A model generated the notes under the pieces. That model was not told the DNA's origin. It was given only the letters and a program-made list of their open reading frames with translations, and did not search any database. DNA of 64,000 bases from Diphasiastrum complanatum (lineage: Eukaryota > Streptophyta > Lycopodiopsida > Lycopodiales > Lycopodiaceae), in the NCBI GenBank assembly GCA_029204225.1, contig CM055095.1, forward strand, positions 60,929,066-60,993,065, read 5' to 3'. Every line of letters begins with the position of its first letter. Positions within the stretch are counted from its first letter, which is position 1. Shown in pieces: positions 10,600-23,500 of this stretch. The position numbers and the translations under genes were made by a program.

Positions 10600-12878
10600 T
10601 CAACAACAAGCAAATGCTGCCTCAACCAGTTACTCGATGCAGCATGAAGAGGAAGATGAAGTTGCCTTCTTGACCAAGGTCAAAAATCTATAGGATATCG
10701 ATTCCTGGTACTTGGACTCTCGAGCAACACAACACATGACTCACCATCAGGACTGATTTCAAAGCTACAGGCCCTAGAGTTGTGCAACTTGGAGACAACT
10801 CATCCCACTCCATTGAAGGTGAAGGAACAGTCAAGATCCAATTGCAAAAAGGTGATGTTAGGTTGCTATCCAATGTTTTACATATTCTGAATCTGACAAA
10901 AATTTGCTCTCAGTTGGCAGAATCACAAATTTGGGTCGGAAGGTCGAATTTGACACACAGGGCTGCACCATTTTTGACAAGTCCTGGAAAGCTCTAGCTT
11001 TTGGGAGAAGAAGTGACAATCTCTACAAACTCAACCACTATAATTCTTCAATTTGTCAAGCTCTGTATACAATAACTTTGAATCAAATGACATGTTGTGG
11101 CATGACAGATTAGGCTAGTTAAATTCCAGTTGTATTCAGCAAATGTCGAATCAGAACTTAGTACAAGATTTACCTTTCACTAGCAAATCCGATACTCCAA
11201 TGTAAAAGCTGTATTTCCAGCAAGCATGTTAGAAGTTAATCATTTCATATTCAGAATGTACTTCTAGAAATTTGCTAGATCTTGTACACATGGACATTTG
11301 TGGTCCTATGGAGACTATTTCCACAGGGGAAGTTGTCTATTTGCTGACTATTATTGATGACTTCTCTCGGAGGGCTGCAATATATTTCTTGAAGAACAAA
11401 TTCGATACTCTAAAATTCTTCATGCAGTTCAAAGAATCATCAAAAAAATCGACCCAGAGAATAATCAAAGCTCTATGCTCTGATGCAGAGGGAGTATTTA
11501 TCTCCAACAAAGTCAAAGACTTCTACAAGGCAATTGGAATACAACAACATTTTACAACAAGCTCACCTCAGTCCAATGGTGTAGCTAAATGGAAGACACA
11601 GTCACTCATTGAGAGTGCAAGGAGCATGTTGGCCCATGCATCTCTTTCAAAGAAGTTCTGGGCAGAAGTTGTTACTATAGCAATCTACCTTCAAAATCGA
11701 TCCAATTCAGAGGCCCTGAATGGCAAGACCCCTTATGAGTTGTGGACAGGATCAAAGCCATCACTCAACCATATCAGAGTGTTTGAATGTATTGCTCTCA
11801 ATCAGACCCTTGCTGATCTCCAGAAAAATCCGACCCAAGGATCGAACAATCAAAATCTGATCCAGGGTCGAAAAATCCAAAATCCGACCCAAGGGTGACA
11901 ACCAAAGATCAATTTTTATTGGCTATTTCTCAGACCATCAGACATACAAGCTCTTCAATCTAGACTCTCAAAAGACCTTCATGATCAGAGATGTCACTTT
12001 CTTGGAAGATCAATTAGGTCGAACTTTCAAAATTCAATACTAACTCGAAAAATGAGACAGAACCTCATCGGATCGAACAGCATCAAAAGATCAAATTTCA
12101 ACACAGAAGATCGAATCGATCCAGACAGCCTCCATCATGATTCATGGATGATCCGGCCTGCTACTGTGTGCATGAACTCAAGACTATCTTAAAGGAAGAG
12201 TCAACTATTGATGTTGACTAGTGCAAGGCAGAAGAGGAAACCACACTTGTAGTTCAAAACGAGAATGGTTTCTATCCAAACTCGACAGACTCGAATATTC
12301 ACTTCAAGTCTGTTTCAGATCATTCCATTATCATTACTCATTATGTAGATGATGTTTTATTACTCAGTAACAATCTGAACTCAATGAAGGATCTAAAATG
12401 TATGTTAGCACTGGAGTATATTTTTTGAATCCGACCCAACAAACTGATTTTCACCAGTTAACAGAAGTTCGATCCATCAGCCAATATTCTCAATGGCTAC
12501 ACAGATGGAGAGTGGGTAGAAGACATCAACACCAGAATATCAACTTCTAGATCTGTATTTCCATACAATCAAGGCCTAACCTCTTACATCCATAAACAGT
12601 CCTCAATAGCATCATCTTCCATAGAGTCAGATTTTATAACTTCCACAAATGCTACCAAGGTGCGATTTGGCTGAGGAACCTGCTTGTAGATATCGAATTT
12701 ATTCAGTCACATCCGACGTTCATCTACTGTGACAACCAAAGCACAAGGCTAATTTCTTTGGTTTACTGCAGGACAAAGTTTAAGACAACAGATTACTTCG
12801 CCATGGAGCACCATCTCAGATTTAACAATCGGTTAAATCTGAAGATCGAAATTTTTCAGGATCCACATTAAGGGGGGG
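10600..12878 (+). mobile_element. Copia element, 3' part with most of RT deleted (pseudogene)
   Basis: The order is a Glu-rich gag end, protease (DSWYLDSRATQHMTHH near 10700, where SR replaces the SG of DSGA), pre-integrase, integrase core, an RT scrap, and RNase H. The integrase ORF at 11272-11898 has HMDICGPMETIS, IDDFSRRA, LCSDAEG, and QSNGVAKWK, in which Lys replaces the catalytic Glu. After a Gln/Asn-rich insertion the text jumps to the RT box HYVDDVLLLSNN (near 12340), then to the RNase H box YTDGEW, so most of RT is gone. Internal stops are frequent. It ends at a polypurine tract (AAGGGGGGG) just before 12879. It is closely related to the element at 13584-17469. Confidence 0.85.
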
Positions 12879-13583
12879 TGTTGGAATTCCATGCTCAAGC
12901 CCAATTCCATTAGGTAATGAGCATCTTGGAAAAATTCTTGTTTATATCTATCCTTAAAACCAAAAAAAAAAAAAAGATCGAATTTTTCTAACAAAGGTTC
13001 GACAAATTCTGACCCAATGTCAATCCCATCAAAATGTGATTTTTGGACCTTGGATCGAGGCGGATAAATTCGGATGTCTTTGACGGATCGGATCTAATAA
13101 ATCCGACCTTTGTATGAATCTGACCATGTGTATAAATCCCACCCTTAGTTAATTTTTCGACACTATATCGATTCGAAAAATCCGAGATTTTTTGACTCAT
13201 TGTAATTTTTCAAGTTAGTGTATATTTTTTGAGTCATTGTTATTTTTTGAGTCAGTGTATATTTTTTGAGGCTTTGCAAATTTTTAATACTGTCAGGAAT
13301 ATTTCTCGCATTGCGACACTGACAGTCCACCTAATCTTGTACATACATTCACTGTAAAATGATGGCTGCCCACTGTAGGATGGATGTAGTTAATTAAGTA
13401 GATGAATGTCAGCTTTCAATCTACTGATCATCTAACTTCCAATCATCAAGGAAGATCTGCATTAGAGTCAATGCACTGATCAGGTTATCATTTTTGCAGG
13501 CGTTATGTTGTAAATATGGTCAAGTTCAGTTTTTCGAGTTTTGAGCTTGCCATCAACGAACTCAGCTGAAGCCTGGTACTTGT
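12879..13583 (+). repeat. LTR of the upstream Copia element, left part (split by a nested insertion)
   Basis: It begins TGTTGGAATTCC right after the polypurine tract and runs to 13583, where another Copia element has inserted. The remainder resumes at 17470. It contains GA/GT-rich repeats of the type TTTTTTGAGTCATTGT (13225-13270). Confidence 0.6.
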
Positions 13584-14507
13584 TGCTAGATTTCTTATGC
13601 TCAGCCTTAAACAAATCGTTCGAGTAATGAGCATTCTGAAAAATCCCAAAGGCCGACAACATATTTTCAGGCCTTCACATTTTTCCCTTTGAGAATTTTT
13701 TAGAAAATCATTTTGAAAGCACCTTCGCCTTTTTGCCCTTTTTTCGCTCCTTAGCAAAAAATGCGACACACTAGCCAAGTGGCCAGAATACCTTAGAAAA
13801 ACACTTTAAAGGCGCCTTTGCCTTTTTGCCCTTTTTCGCTCCTTAGCAAAAAATGCGACACACTGGCCAAGTGGCCAGAATACCTTAGAAAATCATTTTA
13901 AAGGCACCTTCACCTTTTTGCTCTTTTTCACTCCTTAGTGAAAAATGCGACACTCTGGCCAAGTGGCCAGAATACCTTAGAAAATCATTTTTAAGGCATC
14001 TTCGCCTTTTCGCTCTTTTTTGCTTTTTCGCATTTCTTTGGCCGACTTCGCCAAACTTATGAGTAACCCTAAAAACCAGCTGGACAAACAAAATATCCCA
14101 AAGGCGGTTGGCGGTTCCAACTTTGTACATAAGCACAGACGGGCGTAAATAGCATTAAAAGACTTGTAAAATATTTTCTCTCTTGTAAATCTCTATATTA
14201 GCTGAATCAAGCTATGTAAGTCTTAATCAATCAATCAATTTTTGAAATTTCTCTTTCAATCAGAGTTATCTCTAGCCAGCATTATCACGCTCAACAAGCT
14301 GAAGGTATTACTTCAAGCTATTGTACTCACTGTTGATATTAATCAAAGTGCAATTTTTCTCTCACTACTGCGTCGTTCATTTGCGCATTCTGTATGAATT
14401 CTTCTACTTGAATATTTCTACTGCTAATTGTTGTGTTTTCGTTCCTACACTGCCGCTCCATTCTTCGAGCTTCCGCTGCCCTCACACCCACACGCGTGTT
14501 TACGACA
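13584..14507 (+). repeat. 5' LTR (924 bp) with internal tandem subrepeats
   Basis: It starts TGCTAGATTTC and ends GTTTACGACA immediately before the primer site. From about 13690 to 14010 it carries just over three copies of a ~97-bp unit, each with TTTTTCGCTCCTTAGC, an ATGCGACAC segment and GGCCAAGTGGCCAGAATACC. Some copies form a TTTTTCGCT/AGCGAAAAA hairpin. The minus ORFs at 13503-13778 and 13885-14136 are made by this repeat and are not genes. Confidence 0.85.
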
Positions 14508-14519
14508 TGGTATCAGAGC
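14508..14519 (+). other. tRNA-iMet primer binding site
   Basis: TGGTATCAGAGC lies directly after the LTR terminal ACA, the standard plant Copia primer site. Confidence 0.9.
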
Positions 14520-14651
14520 AGGCATTTCAGTAATCTGCATTTCCTACTGCGGATTATCAGTCTTGTTTCTATCAAGACGTTTTTCTAGCAAACGTTCAGC
14601 CAACAGTATTTCGACAGTCGTTGTTTCTACCAATGATCTCGTTCAACCAAA

Positions 14652-15861
14652 ATGGATCCATCATCTAGTTCATCTCTCATTGACAAACTCGATGGAGATA
14701 ACTACCATCTTTGAAAATTCAAAATGAAGGTTATACTTCTAGCTAAAGAACTGTGGGACATTGTTGATGGCACAGAGCTCAAACCAGAAGGTGATGCAGT
14801 CGTCATCACCAAGTGGAGACTAAGAGATGGCAAAACCTTTTTAATGATCACCCTCAACATCAAGGACACTCAGATCAACCAAATACGTGTCGCTCAGACA
14901 GCTAAGGATGCATGGGACATCCTAGCAACTCTCTATGACATTAGAGACGTTACATCCAAGCTTCATCTGAGGAAAAAATTCTTCACCCTCAGAATGTCTG
15001 ACGCATATAGTGTTTCAAGCCACCTCAACACTTTCAAAAATCTTATGGAACAAATGACTGCAACAGGCTCAGTCATACAAGATTCTGATGCACTCATGAC
15101 TCTATTATCGAGTCTACTACCTACGAAAATTGGGTAATGGCAATTTCTACCCAGGAGTACTCACTCTATCAAGAGTAATCTCGCTGCTCCTACAAGAGAA
15201 AATCAGAAGATCAACATCTTCCTCAAGCTCAGGATCGGATCCTCAAGTTCTATATTCAAAAAATCAGAAGTTCAGATCCAAAAGATCTACAAAGTCAGGC
15301 TCTATTGACAAGAAGAGCAACATGTAGTCTGGACCAAATTTTGGTTCAGGATCAAATTCAAGCTCTTCATCATTCCAACCCATGCAGAAACTATTCTGCA
15401 AATACTGTAAAAGGACTGGCCACGAAATCAAGGACTGCCGAACTTTGAAGTACAACAACGAAAAGAAGATGCAGTTCCAACAACAAGCACATAGTGCTAC
15501 AGCCAATCACTCAAATCAGCAACAAGAAGAAGAAGAAGATGAAGCAGCTTTTGTGACCAAAATTGGAGAACAACAGGTTATCGATTCTTGGTATCTAGAC
15601 TTTGGAGCAACTCAACATATGACTCACCATCGCGACTAGTTCAAAGACTATAAGTCATTCACCCACTCTCGAGTTGTGCAACTTGGAGACAACTCATCGC
15701 ATTCAATTGAAGGTGAAGGAACAGTCAGGGTTGAATTCAAAAGAGATGAAGTCAAGTTGTTCTCCAACGTTCTCCACATTCCAAATCTGACCAAGAATCT
15801 GCTCTCAATTAGCAGAATCATCGATTCATGTCGGAGAGTCGAATTCAATACAGAAGGCTGA
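14652..15861 (+). pseudogene. Copia gag-protease pseudogene
   Basis: It starts ATG at 14652 (MDPSSSS). The UBN2-type gag follows: KLDGDNYHL then TGA where Trp is expected, consistent with one G-to-A change. LWDIVDG, ATLYDIRDVTSKLHLRKKF and TLLSSLLP follow. A frameshift or stop near 15136 breaks the C-terminus. The zinc knuckle CKYCKRTGHEIKDC lies near 15400, and the protease is DSWYLDFGATQHMTHH (Ser of DSGA replaced by Phe). LGDNSSHSIEGEG and NVLHIPNLTKNLLS complete the protease region, and a stop follows at 15859. Confidence 0.85.
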
Positions 15862-16555
15862 AGCGCTATCCGTAATAATCCATCATCGTCTCAGTGTTGT
15901 ATGTAATGATCTGCACGCGACCAGACCTTTCATATTCGATCTGTACACTCAGCCAGTTCTTGTCAAATCCAGGCATAGCTCATTGGAAAGCGCTAACAAA
16001 GGTCATGAAGTAAATTCAAGCAATGACAACTCTCAGCATCTGTTATGGAGACAGCCAAACTGCCAACATCCTTGAAGCCTACACAGATGCGGATTGGGCG
16101 GGAGATGTCGACACCAGAAAGTCAACTTCTAGGTTTGTATTTTTATACAACCAAGGCCCAATCTCATGGAACAACCAGAAGTAGACCTCAGTTGCATTAT
16201 CGTCAATTAAATCTAAATACATAGCTACCACAAATGCAACCAAAGAGGTGATCTGGCTCAGGCAACTACTTGCAGATCTCAATCTTGCACAACCACTTCC
16301 TACAACAATCTATTGTGACAATCAAAGCACAATACCGCTATCTCTCGATCCGGGATTTCACTCTCGAAGCAAACATATAGAAATCAGGTATCACTAACTT
16401 AGAGAGAAAGTGCACAGTAAGGAAGTAGTATTGATTTTCTGCAGAACAAACTACATGGCAGCAGATTACATTACAAAGGCTCTATCAAAAGAGCAACATC
16501 TCAAATTTAACAATATGTTAAATCTGAAGGTCAAAGTTTTTCAGGATCCACATTA
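15862..16555 (+). pseudogene. Copia RNase H region
   Basis: Translation resumes with the RT end (VMICTRPDL, FLSNPGIAHWKA) and continues into RNase H: YTDADWAGDVDTRKSTS, then SWNNQK followed by TAG, TTIYCDNQST, HIEIRYH and MAADYITKAL. The catalytic Asp of TDADWAGD and of CDNQS are retained. Two or more stops interrupt it. The polypurine tract AAGGGGGAG follows, then the 3' LTR. Confidence 0.85.
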
Positions 16556-16563
16556 AGGGGGAG

Positions 16564-17469
16564 TGTTAGATTTCTTATGCTTAGCCTTAAACAAATCGTT
16601 CAAGTAATGAGCATCCTGAAAAACCCCGAAGGCCGACAACATATTTTCAGGCCTTCACATCTTTCCCTTTGAGATTTTTTTAGAAAATCATTTTGAAGGC
16701 ACCTTCGCCTTTTTTTTCTTTTTTTGCTCCTTAGCGAAAAATGCGACACACTGGCCAAGTGGCCAGAATACCTTAGAAAATCACTTTAAAGGCACCTTCG
16801 TCTTTTCGCCCTTTTTCGCTCCTTAGCAAAAAATGCGACACACTGGCCAAGTGGCCAGAATACCTTAGAAAATCTTTTCAAAGGCACCTTCACCTTTTTG
16901 CTCTTTTTCGCTCCTTAGCGAAAAATGCGACACTCTGGCCAAGTGGATTTTTAAGGCACCTTTGAAGGCCTTTTCGCTCTTTTTCGCTTTTCACATTTCT
17001 CTGACCGACTTTGCCAAACTTATGAGTAACCCTAAAAACTAGCTGGACAAACAAAATATCCCAAAGGCGGTTTGCTGTTACCAACTTTGTACATAAGCAC
17101 AGACTGGCATAAATAGCATTAAAGACTTGTAAGATATTTTCTCTCTTGTAAATCTCTATATTAGCTGAATCAAGCTATGTAGGTGTTAATCAATCAATCA
17201 ATTTTCGAAATTTCTCTTTCAATCATAGTTATCTGTAGCCAGCGTTATCACGCTCAACAAGCTGAGGTTATTACTTCAAGTTATTGTACTCATTGTTGAT
17301 ATTAATCATAGTGCAATTTGTGTCTCACTACTGCATCGTTCATTTGCGCATTCTGTATGAATTCTTCTACTTGAATATCTCTGCTGCTAACTATTGAGTT
17401 TCCGTTCCTACACGCCGTTCCATTCGTCAAGCTTTCGCTGCCCTCACGCCCATACGTGTTTTTACAACA
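16564..17469 (+). repeat. 3' LTR (906 bp)
   Basis: It starts TGTTAGATTTC after the polypurine tract and ends TTTTTACAACA, followed by TTTGC. It carries the same ~97-bp subrepeats as the 5' copy (16690-16985) with one unit partly deleted, which accounts for most of the length difference. Confidence 0.85.
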
Positions 17470-18440
17470 TTTGCACCCACTGATTTTGTGCCCATCTTCA
17501 CGCTCTTGTACTCCATTTTTTATTATTATCAGAGTGCATGTTTTTGTCGACCTTCTGTTCTATTTCTGTATTGTAGTTTATGATTCATCTTGAACTCTCT
17601 TGCTGGCAACTACTGCACTTCCGCTTCACTTCACCACCAGCTCCACTTCTGCTGCACAAAAGCTAGAGCCAGTATGACTACAGAAAGGTCAGAAGCACAA
17701 GGTAATTTCTACTAAATTTTGTGAAGCTTTTAAATAGTCTACCCTAACAAATGAGTAAAAAGAAATGTGTTAATAATAAAAGTCTTTGTTTTTTCTTAGG
17801 TAAGCATTCTTACACAGAATGTCCTAGGTGGTCTAATAAAAATAAGATTCACCAAACATAGACTTGACCTAAGGATGAGGGCACTCTCTTGACTCAAGAA
17901 TTGGAGTAGGAAGATATTTAGGCAATGAAGATGAGATGGAGTTGTCACCATAGTGTTATCTATCTACGAAAGCAAGATCAAATTATCAACTTTGGGATAT
18001 GAAATTGATAAGGATGTGAGGGAAGATGATAGGTTGAAAGGTAGTTGTACGTTTTGACATTGGTTTGTCCAATATCATCATCAATTTTTGTTTGGTTAAG
18101 CAATTATCTATTGTTCCTTCAAAGTATCGATATAATGTGAGAATGCAAAATGGCAAGCAAGGTTTTTGAGGTTTGGGATCAAAAGGTAGCACAATTGCCC
18201 CTTAATATTCAAGTGTTATACTGAAGATCTTGAGTATGAGATTACCAAACTAGCGTGCTTTGATATTGTGCTAGGTAAACATTGGCATGTGGCTAGGCAA
18301 TCATTTGTAATTCATATTTATAGGCTCAAGTATGGGGCTTTGTCCTATACCTTCACAAGCAAGAGGAAGTTGTTGGATGACCCTCTTGTTTCACATCATT
18401 TTAACATATGTAGTGTTTGTTAAATTTGAATGATTTAGTG
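17470..18440 (+). pseudogene. Remaining LTR end, degenerate primer site and weak Gypsy remnants
   Basis: 17470-17523 completes the LTR split by the nested element. A decayed primer site (TATTATCAGAGTGC, from 17525) follows, then leader-like sequence. From about 17800 the text changes: a possible half zinc knuckle (GKHSYTECPRW), and near 18260 a block FDIVLGKHWH that resembles the end of a Ty3/Gypsy protease (DVILGMDWL type). Stops are common. The Gypsy call is tentative. Confidence 0.4.
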
Positions 18441-19989
18441 AATGAATTACAAGAGGGTCATGAAAAGGTGGATATACAAGTGCCTAGTGATGTGTTGCAA
18501 TCTACATCAGATAAGTTAGATAGGCAAGAGCATATTCTTGCATTACAATATTTAGAGATAGCTTCCACATTTGCATATTTCTAGTACCCTTGTAGATTAG
18601 GAAAATCATTTTCTATGGTTTGTTCTTTTTTTAATATTCATGTAATTTATGCTTATCATCTGGCCATTATTTGCTTCAAGGAGTAAATAACCTATTTAAT
18701 CTAAGATGAAAATGATGAATTCTACAAAGTTTCTCTTGGTATGTTTAAAATAAAATTAAAAGTCATTTCTTTGTTCAATTGGATTATTTGCCTTGGCTAT
18801 ATAGAAAGTTAAAATATATATTGTCTCATCATGCAATAGCTAAGTTTCTTGGTTCAGATTATATGTTGCTCTTTGTTACTAGATTAAGAATATGGTTTAG
18901 AATAGAACCTTCATTATATAGCCATTGTCTTCGGCCTATCAACCAGGCTTGCTATTGTTATACTTCCTTTGATGATTTATTAATATAAGCAGGGATTTTC
19001 TTACTGATAATGATATTTATACTTCAAGATTTCACATAAGATTAGACACTCGACTTTTTCATAACTATACAACAAGTTTGCAAAGCTTTGCTCGGCACAT
19101 ATTTTAAAAAAACGACGTCTTCTTTCGTGTGTTTTATATCCCAACAATCTAGAAATAAAACAAGAACATTGTGTATGCCACAAAGGCCTTGCCAAAATTT
19201 TCTTGAATAAAGAGTGCCTAAGATTCGATGTAAGGTAATTAGCTATTTTCATATCGTAATCGTTTTGAAAATGTAGTGGCTAGCATTTCTTTTTTATCTC
19301 GAAAGTTGAACTCTAATTCAAAGTGTGTGCATGGGTAGAGATATGAAAACAACAGAAAACATACACAACTATTTTGTGAAAGCAAATAGATAATTTCAAT
19401 TCAATGATAGTTGTTGGTGATGATGTTGGTTCGTCAGTTGAGAGCATAGGCATGGCTCATGAATTTTTTGCTATTTATGACTTGCATGTAGAGGTGCATA
19501 CATGAAAGAAATAGAGAGGGACGTGAATTTCCTACTATTTAAAACTTGCATATAGAGGTGCACTTAAATGACCAAGCTCTCACAATAGAGTCCTTGCAAT
19601 GTGGCAAAGCTTTTTGTGCATAGATGAGTAATCACAAACCTAACTACTCCATTCATATAGACTATATGATTAGTTCTTTGCATTGTGAAAAAAGCTAATT
19701 ATGAATATGAGTCTCTAGCAATTGTTTTAGCCAAACATTTGATATCAACCAAAAAAAAAATGATACGATCCGATTCTTATACCATGGCCTTGACTTATGT
19801 GATTACTTGTGACTACTTGATTCAATCCACATAGCTCATTACGTGTAGCAATATATTTTCCAATGGCAAGGTTGTTGTCCATTTCCAAGAAGTAATATTT
19901 TGGAATGGAAAGGTGATTGGACAACCCATTTTTGTGTAGAAATGTTCTTGATTGGACAAGTGATTGGAGCTCATGAACATGTAGCAATA
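18441..19989. other. No gene seen
   Basis: AT-rich sequence with short ORFs on both strands (18779-18988, 19001-19252, 19745-20067) that show no recognisable domain. It is probably decayed repeat DNA. Confidence 0.45.
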
Positions 19990-20560
19990 ACCTCTCACCT
20001 TAGACCGAGGAGGTCTTTGAGAAGACGAGAAGACTGAGAGCCGAAAAATGCTAGTTAAGAATGACAAGTAGAAACTGTGTACGCCTCATGGTGAATCCCG
20101 AAAGATGGAACGACCATGTAGGAACTAGTATTTCTAGGCAAATGCAATAAATGCAAGTAGGCTCATCTTAGAAAAGTAGAGTGAGCTGCCTTTTGATGGT
20201 GACCTCTAGTGGAGGAGATAATTCCACTTGTAATTTGTGTAATTTGGAATTGCCAATAGGATGTCACCTAAGGAGCTCTCTTGCTTATTTAAGAGACTCC
20301 CCCTTTGTAGAAAGGAGCTTTTTGTAATACATCTACTCCATGTGCTAATGAGAAGAGCCTCCACACGTTTGGTGTATCATTGAGCTCCTTGATCATTCTT
20401 GTTTTCTTGAGTGATGCATTAATGATCTTGTCCTTCCATTCCCTTGTGTGTGATTGTGGATTGGTTTTATTTCTTGTTTGTGGAACTAGACTGGATTAAC
20501 TTTCCTGTTTTTGTGGATTAATGTAGGAATCAGCGTTTGAGTAAACTAAATAGGCTGGAT
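19990..20560 (+). repeat. Possible LTR (unpaired)
   Basis: This block has an LTR-like layout: a GC-richer upstream part, a TATA-like TTGCTTATTTAAGAGACTCC near 20283, then TTTTTGTAATACATC and a T/G-rich 3' part. I could not find a partner copy or a clear TG...CA boundary, so it may be a solo LTR or unrelated sequence. Confidence 0.25.
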
Positions 20561-23500
20561 TTGTGGTGTAGATATTGCATATTCTCTTAGATTCAAGTTC
20601 TTGATGTTCTTGGGGTGTCCAAGAAATAAGAAATGTGTGTTTCTTGATTCTTGGACTTCTAAAATGCTGTTTACATTTAGTTTCTTGATTCTTATTTCTT
20701 GCATTTAGATAGAATGTATGTGTTAGATTTAGTTTAGTTCAAAAGGATCCGTTTCATTTCGATTTGCAACAATAGTAAATAGGATTTTAATTCTTGTTCA
20801 ACCGGACTGCATGCTGATTTTATGTCAACTCTCTACTTATTTCTTCTTCTTCATACACAATCATTACTCCTTATAAAAGTTCAGCTTTTTTATTGCTAAA
20901 TTGTCATGCCCATTGTTGCCTTGCCCACTTTTGCCTATGTTATGTACGTATTTCCTTTTCTGGTTGTTGCTTCTTGTCATTACTAAAATAGGGTTGTTTA
21001 GATTGAAGGATCCAACTCTCTTGTTCAAATTCTAAAAATATTTGTCTTGTAGGGTAAAGAAGTTGGATTTTTTAAGGAGTCTTTCAATTTTCCATATGTT
21101 TTCAGCATTGCCAAGGTTTGCCAAAAGTTTAATCTTATAGTACAAAGTACTATAAAGTGAAGCAAGTTTCAAGGCACCCAACTGTTACCCATCCCACAAC
21201 ACAAAACCACATGAGTTAGTATGTGGGGAAGACAAGTGTCGTAATTGAGCATCAGTTGTTATCCATGCCCAAAACAAGATTAACTACATGACAACTTAAA
21301 TAACATTGAATATCAGTTAGTCCAATCTTCCCTACCAAAAACATTTTCATAGCAATACACTCTTCCCTGAAAAAACCGTATCAGGGCATAAGCCATACTA
21401 ATTAATATTAGTCAATAAACCGTATTATAAACTCAAATTAAAATAAAGTACACGAGAAAATACTATAATCATTCACTAGCAGCAGAGTGGGCATGATTCC
21501 TATATAGTAAAGAGTATCATGACAGATCCGTGATCCCTTAGACCTCATGAATGCTCATGAACGTGTATTATCTATGGTAAGTAGTTTGGGAAAATCATGC
21601 CATATAGACTACTTAGAATCAATAACTCATTCAAATCCATAATAGCTCATATGCTAGCATTATCCATTTACGAAGGTATAGAAACAAATCCACAATGGTT
21701 TTTTTTTTTACGTTAAGGAGTATGTGCCATTAGTCTTAAAAAACCATTTGAAATCTTAGCTTTGTGTTAACTTTGCTTGAACTCAGTATTACATTGCTTA
21801 ACTCAAGTAGAATTAGTGACAATCTAGTTTGTGTTTAATACTTTTCAAAGAGCGTATTCTTGATATACAAACCCTAAACCGGATTCTTGATTTACTTAAA
21901 ATATTTTGCGAAATGGATGTTCTAGTTAAGGAGTGACAATAGAATGCAAGTCATAAAAAAGGCCGCATGTTATAATGTCAAAGACCGCGTGTTATAATGT
22001 CATACCTAAATACATGGTGAAGAATTGTCCTGAGAACTACATATCTCACTTAGTAGGAAGTACACATGTTTACTAGTAGTGCTTCATTCCAAAAAATCCA
22101 AGTTAAAAAGTGTGCAAGATTGTCTTGGAAATGCTTTTAAAATCAATATCAAATCCACATTCCACAAACTTTGGAAGCTTGTGGAGGGATAAGTATGGAG
22201 ATTTGTAGTTAGTAAGTCAATTCAAAGCAAGTCGTTGTAGATGTGGAGCAGACTTAAAAATTGATAATTTGACTTGCTTACTCATAATGTTCTGACAATA
22301 TGTGATTTGGTATCAACAAAAAATAGCTGACAAAGTCAACAAATAGAGGAAATGTTTCCTTTAGCATGCATTGTCAAACCTTCAAGATGATCATGTAGCT
22401 TGAATGACTTTGGGTTTGGAAGACATCATGACAAAAATGTCATGAAATCATAATTAAAAAGAATAGGAATGAATATACTACTAGGAGAGTGATAGTTACA
22501 AACAATGTACACTTTAATGATTATTTTGTTAAAGTTCTAGCAATCTCCTTCTCTTTCTATTAAAGGAAAGCTATTGCAAGTTCACAATACACTTCATCTA
22601 ATAGATGTAGGTGGTAGGTTTGTGCTTGGTATGTATTGTGCAATCATTGAGGATCACCCTTTGACAATGCTTCATAAAATTTATGCTACTTATATTCTTA
22701 TAACACGCAATTGGTCTCCATTCACATGTCATCTTTGATCATTCTTTAAAGTTGTTCTATAACTAATTTGATGTGAATTCTATCTCATTATGACCATTGA
22801 AACAATTCGATGTTGTAGCACACTACCTTTCATAATACAATAACACAAAATAATTGTATTTGGATTGATTGTACATGTTTGCATTTGGAGAGTACTTACA
22901 TCAATCAATAAATGAAGGTGGATTTATTTTGATATTGTAATATGCAAGAGACACCAAGATTTGCTTGTTGATTTTTAATACCACTATTATGGTCATAAAT
23001 CTTTGTAAAAGCTTAGGTCTTGAACATAAAAAATATGCAATCAAAGACCCACTAATTTTTCCTACATCTTATAAGGAGATGATATATTTACATTTGTACT
23101 ATTTGTTGATAGACTTGATGATGCTAGTAATAAGTAGAGAGATGTTTGTGGCAATTTCTTTTCTTTGAAGTAGAAATATGTATATTTATTAGCAAATTTA
23201 CAACCTTGCAAATATAATCAATAACATTTATTAAAAACTTACATAAATAATCTAATAGCAAAACCTAAATCCTTGTGCTTAATATCTAACATCAAGCTTG
23301 GAACCACAATGAGTACAACATAAACTAATAGCAACATACCAAGAGTTGAAGCCACTACATCTAGGAAGGCCATACTGCTCAAACACTTGCAAGTTATCTA
23401 TATGTATGGATCTTCCATTTGAATCCTTACATGATAAATTGAATCACATAATGTGAAAGGGGCAAGTAGGTAAACATTTATTAGTAAACATAAAGTTTTT

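Larger units (their letters stand above)
13584..17469 (+). mobile_element. Non-autonomous Copia element with both LTRs; integrase and RT deleted
   Basis: The 5' LTR starts TGCTAGATTTC and the 3' LTR starts TGTTAGATTTC; both end in ACA. The flanking pentamers are CTTGT and TTTGC, a likely 5-bp target duplication with two transitions. The interior is 2056 bp: primer site, gag, zinc knuckle, protease and RNase H. Homology passes from the protease/pre-integrase region directly to the end of RT (CTRPDL) and RNase H, so integrase and most of RT were removed in one deletion. The element lies inside the LTR of the neighbouring Copia element (12879-17523), so it is younger than that copy. LTR divergence is visible by eye, so it is not recent. 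Confidence 0.85.

Noticed and set aside
13503-14136. Minus ORFs rich in Arg/Lys as genes
   Set aside because: They are antisense translations of the LTR subrepeats.
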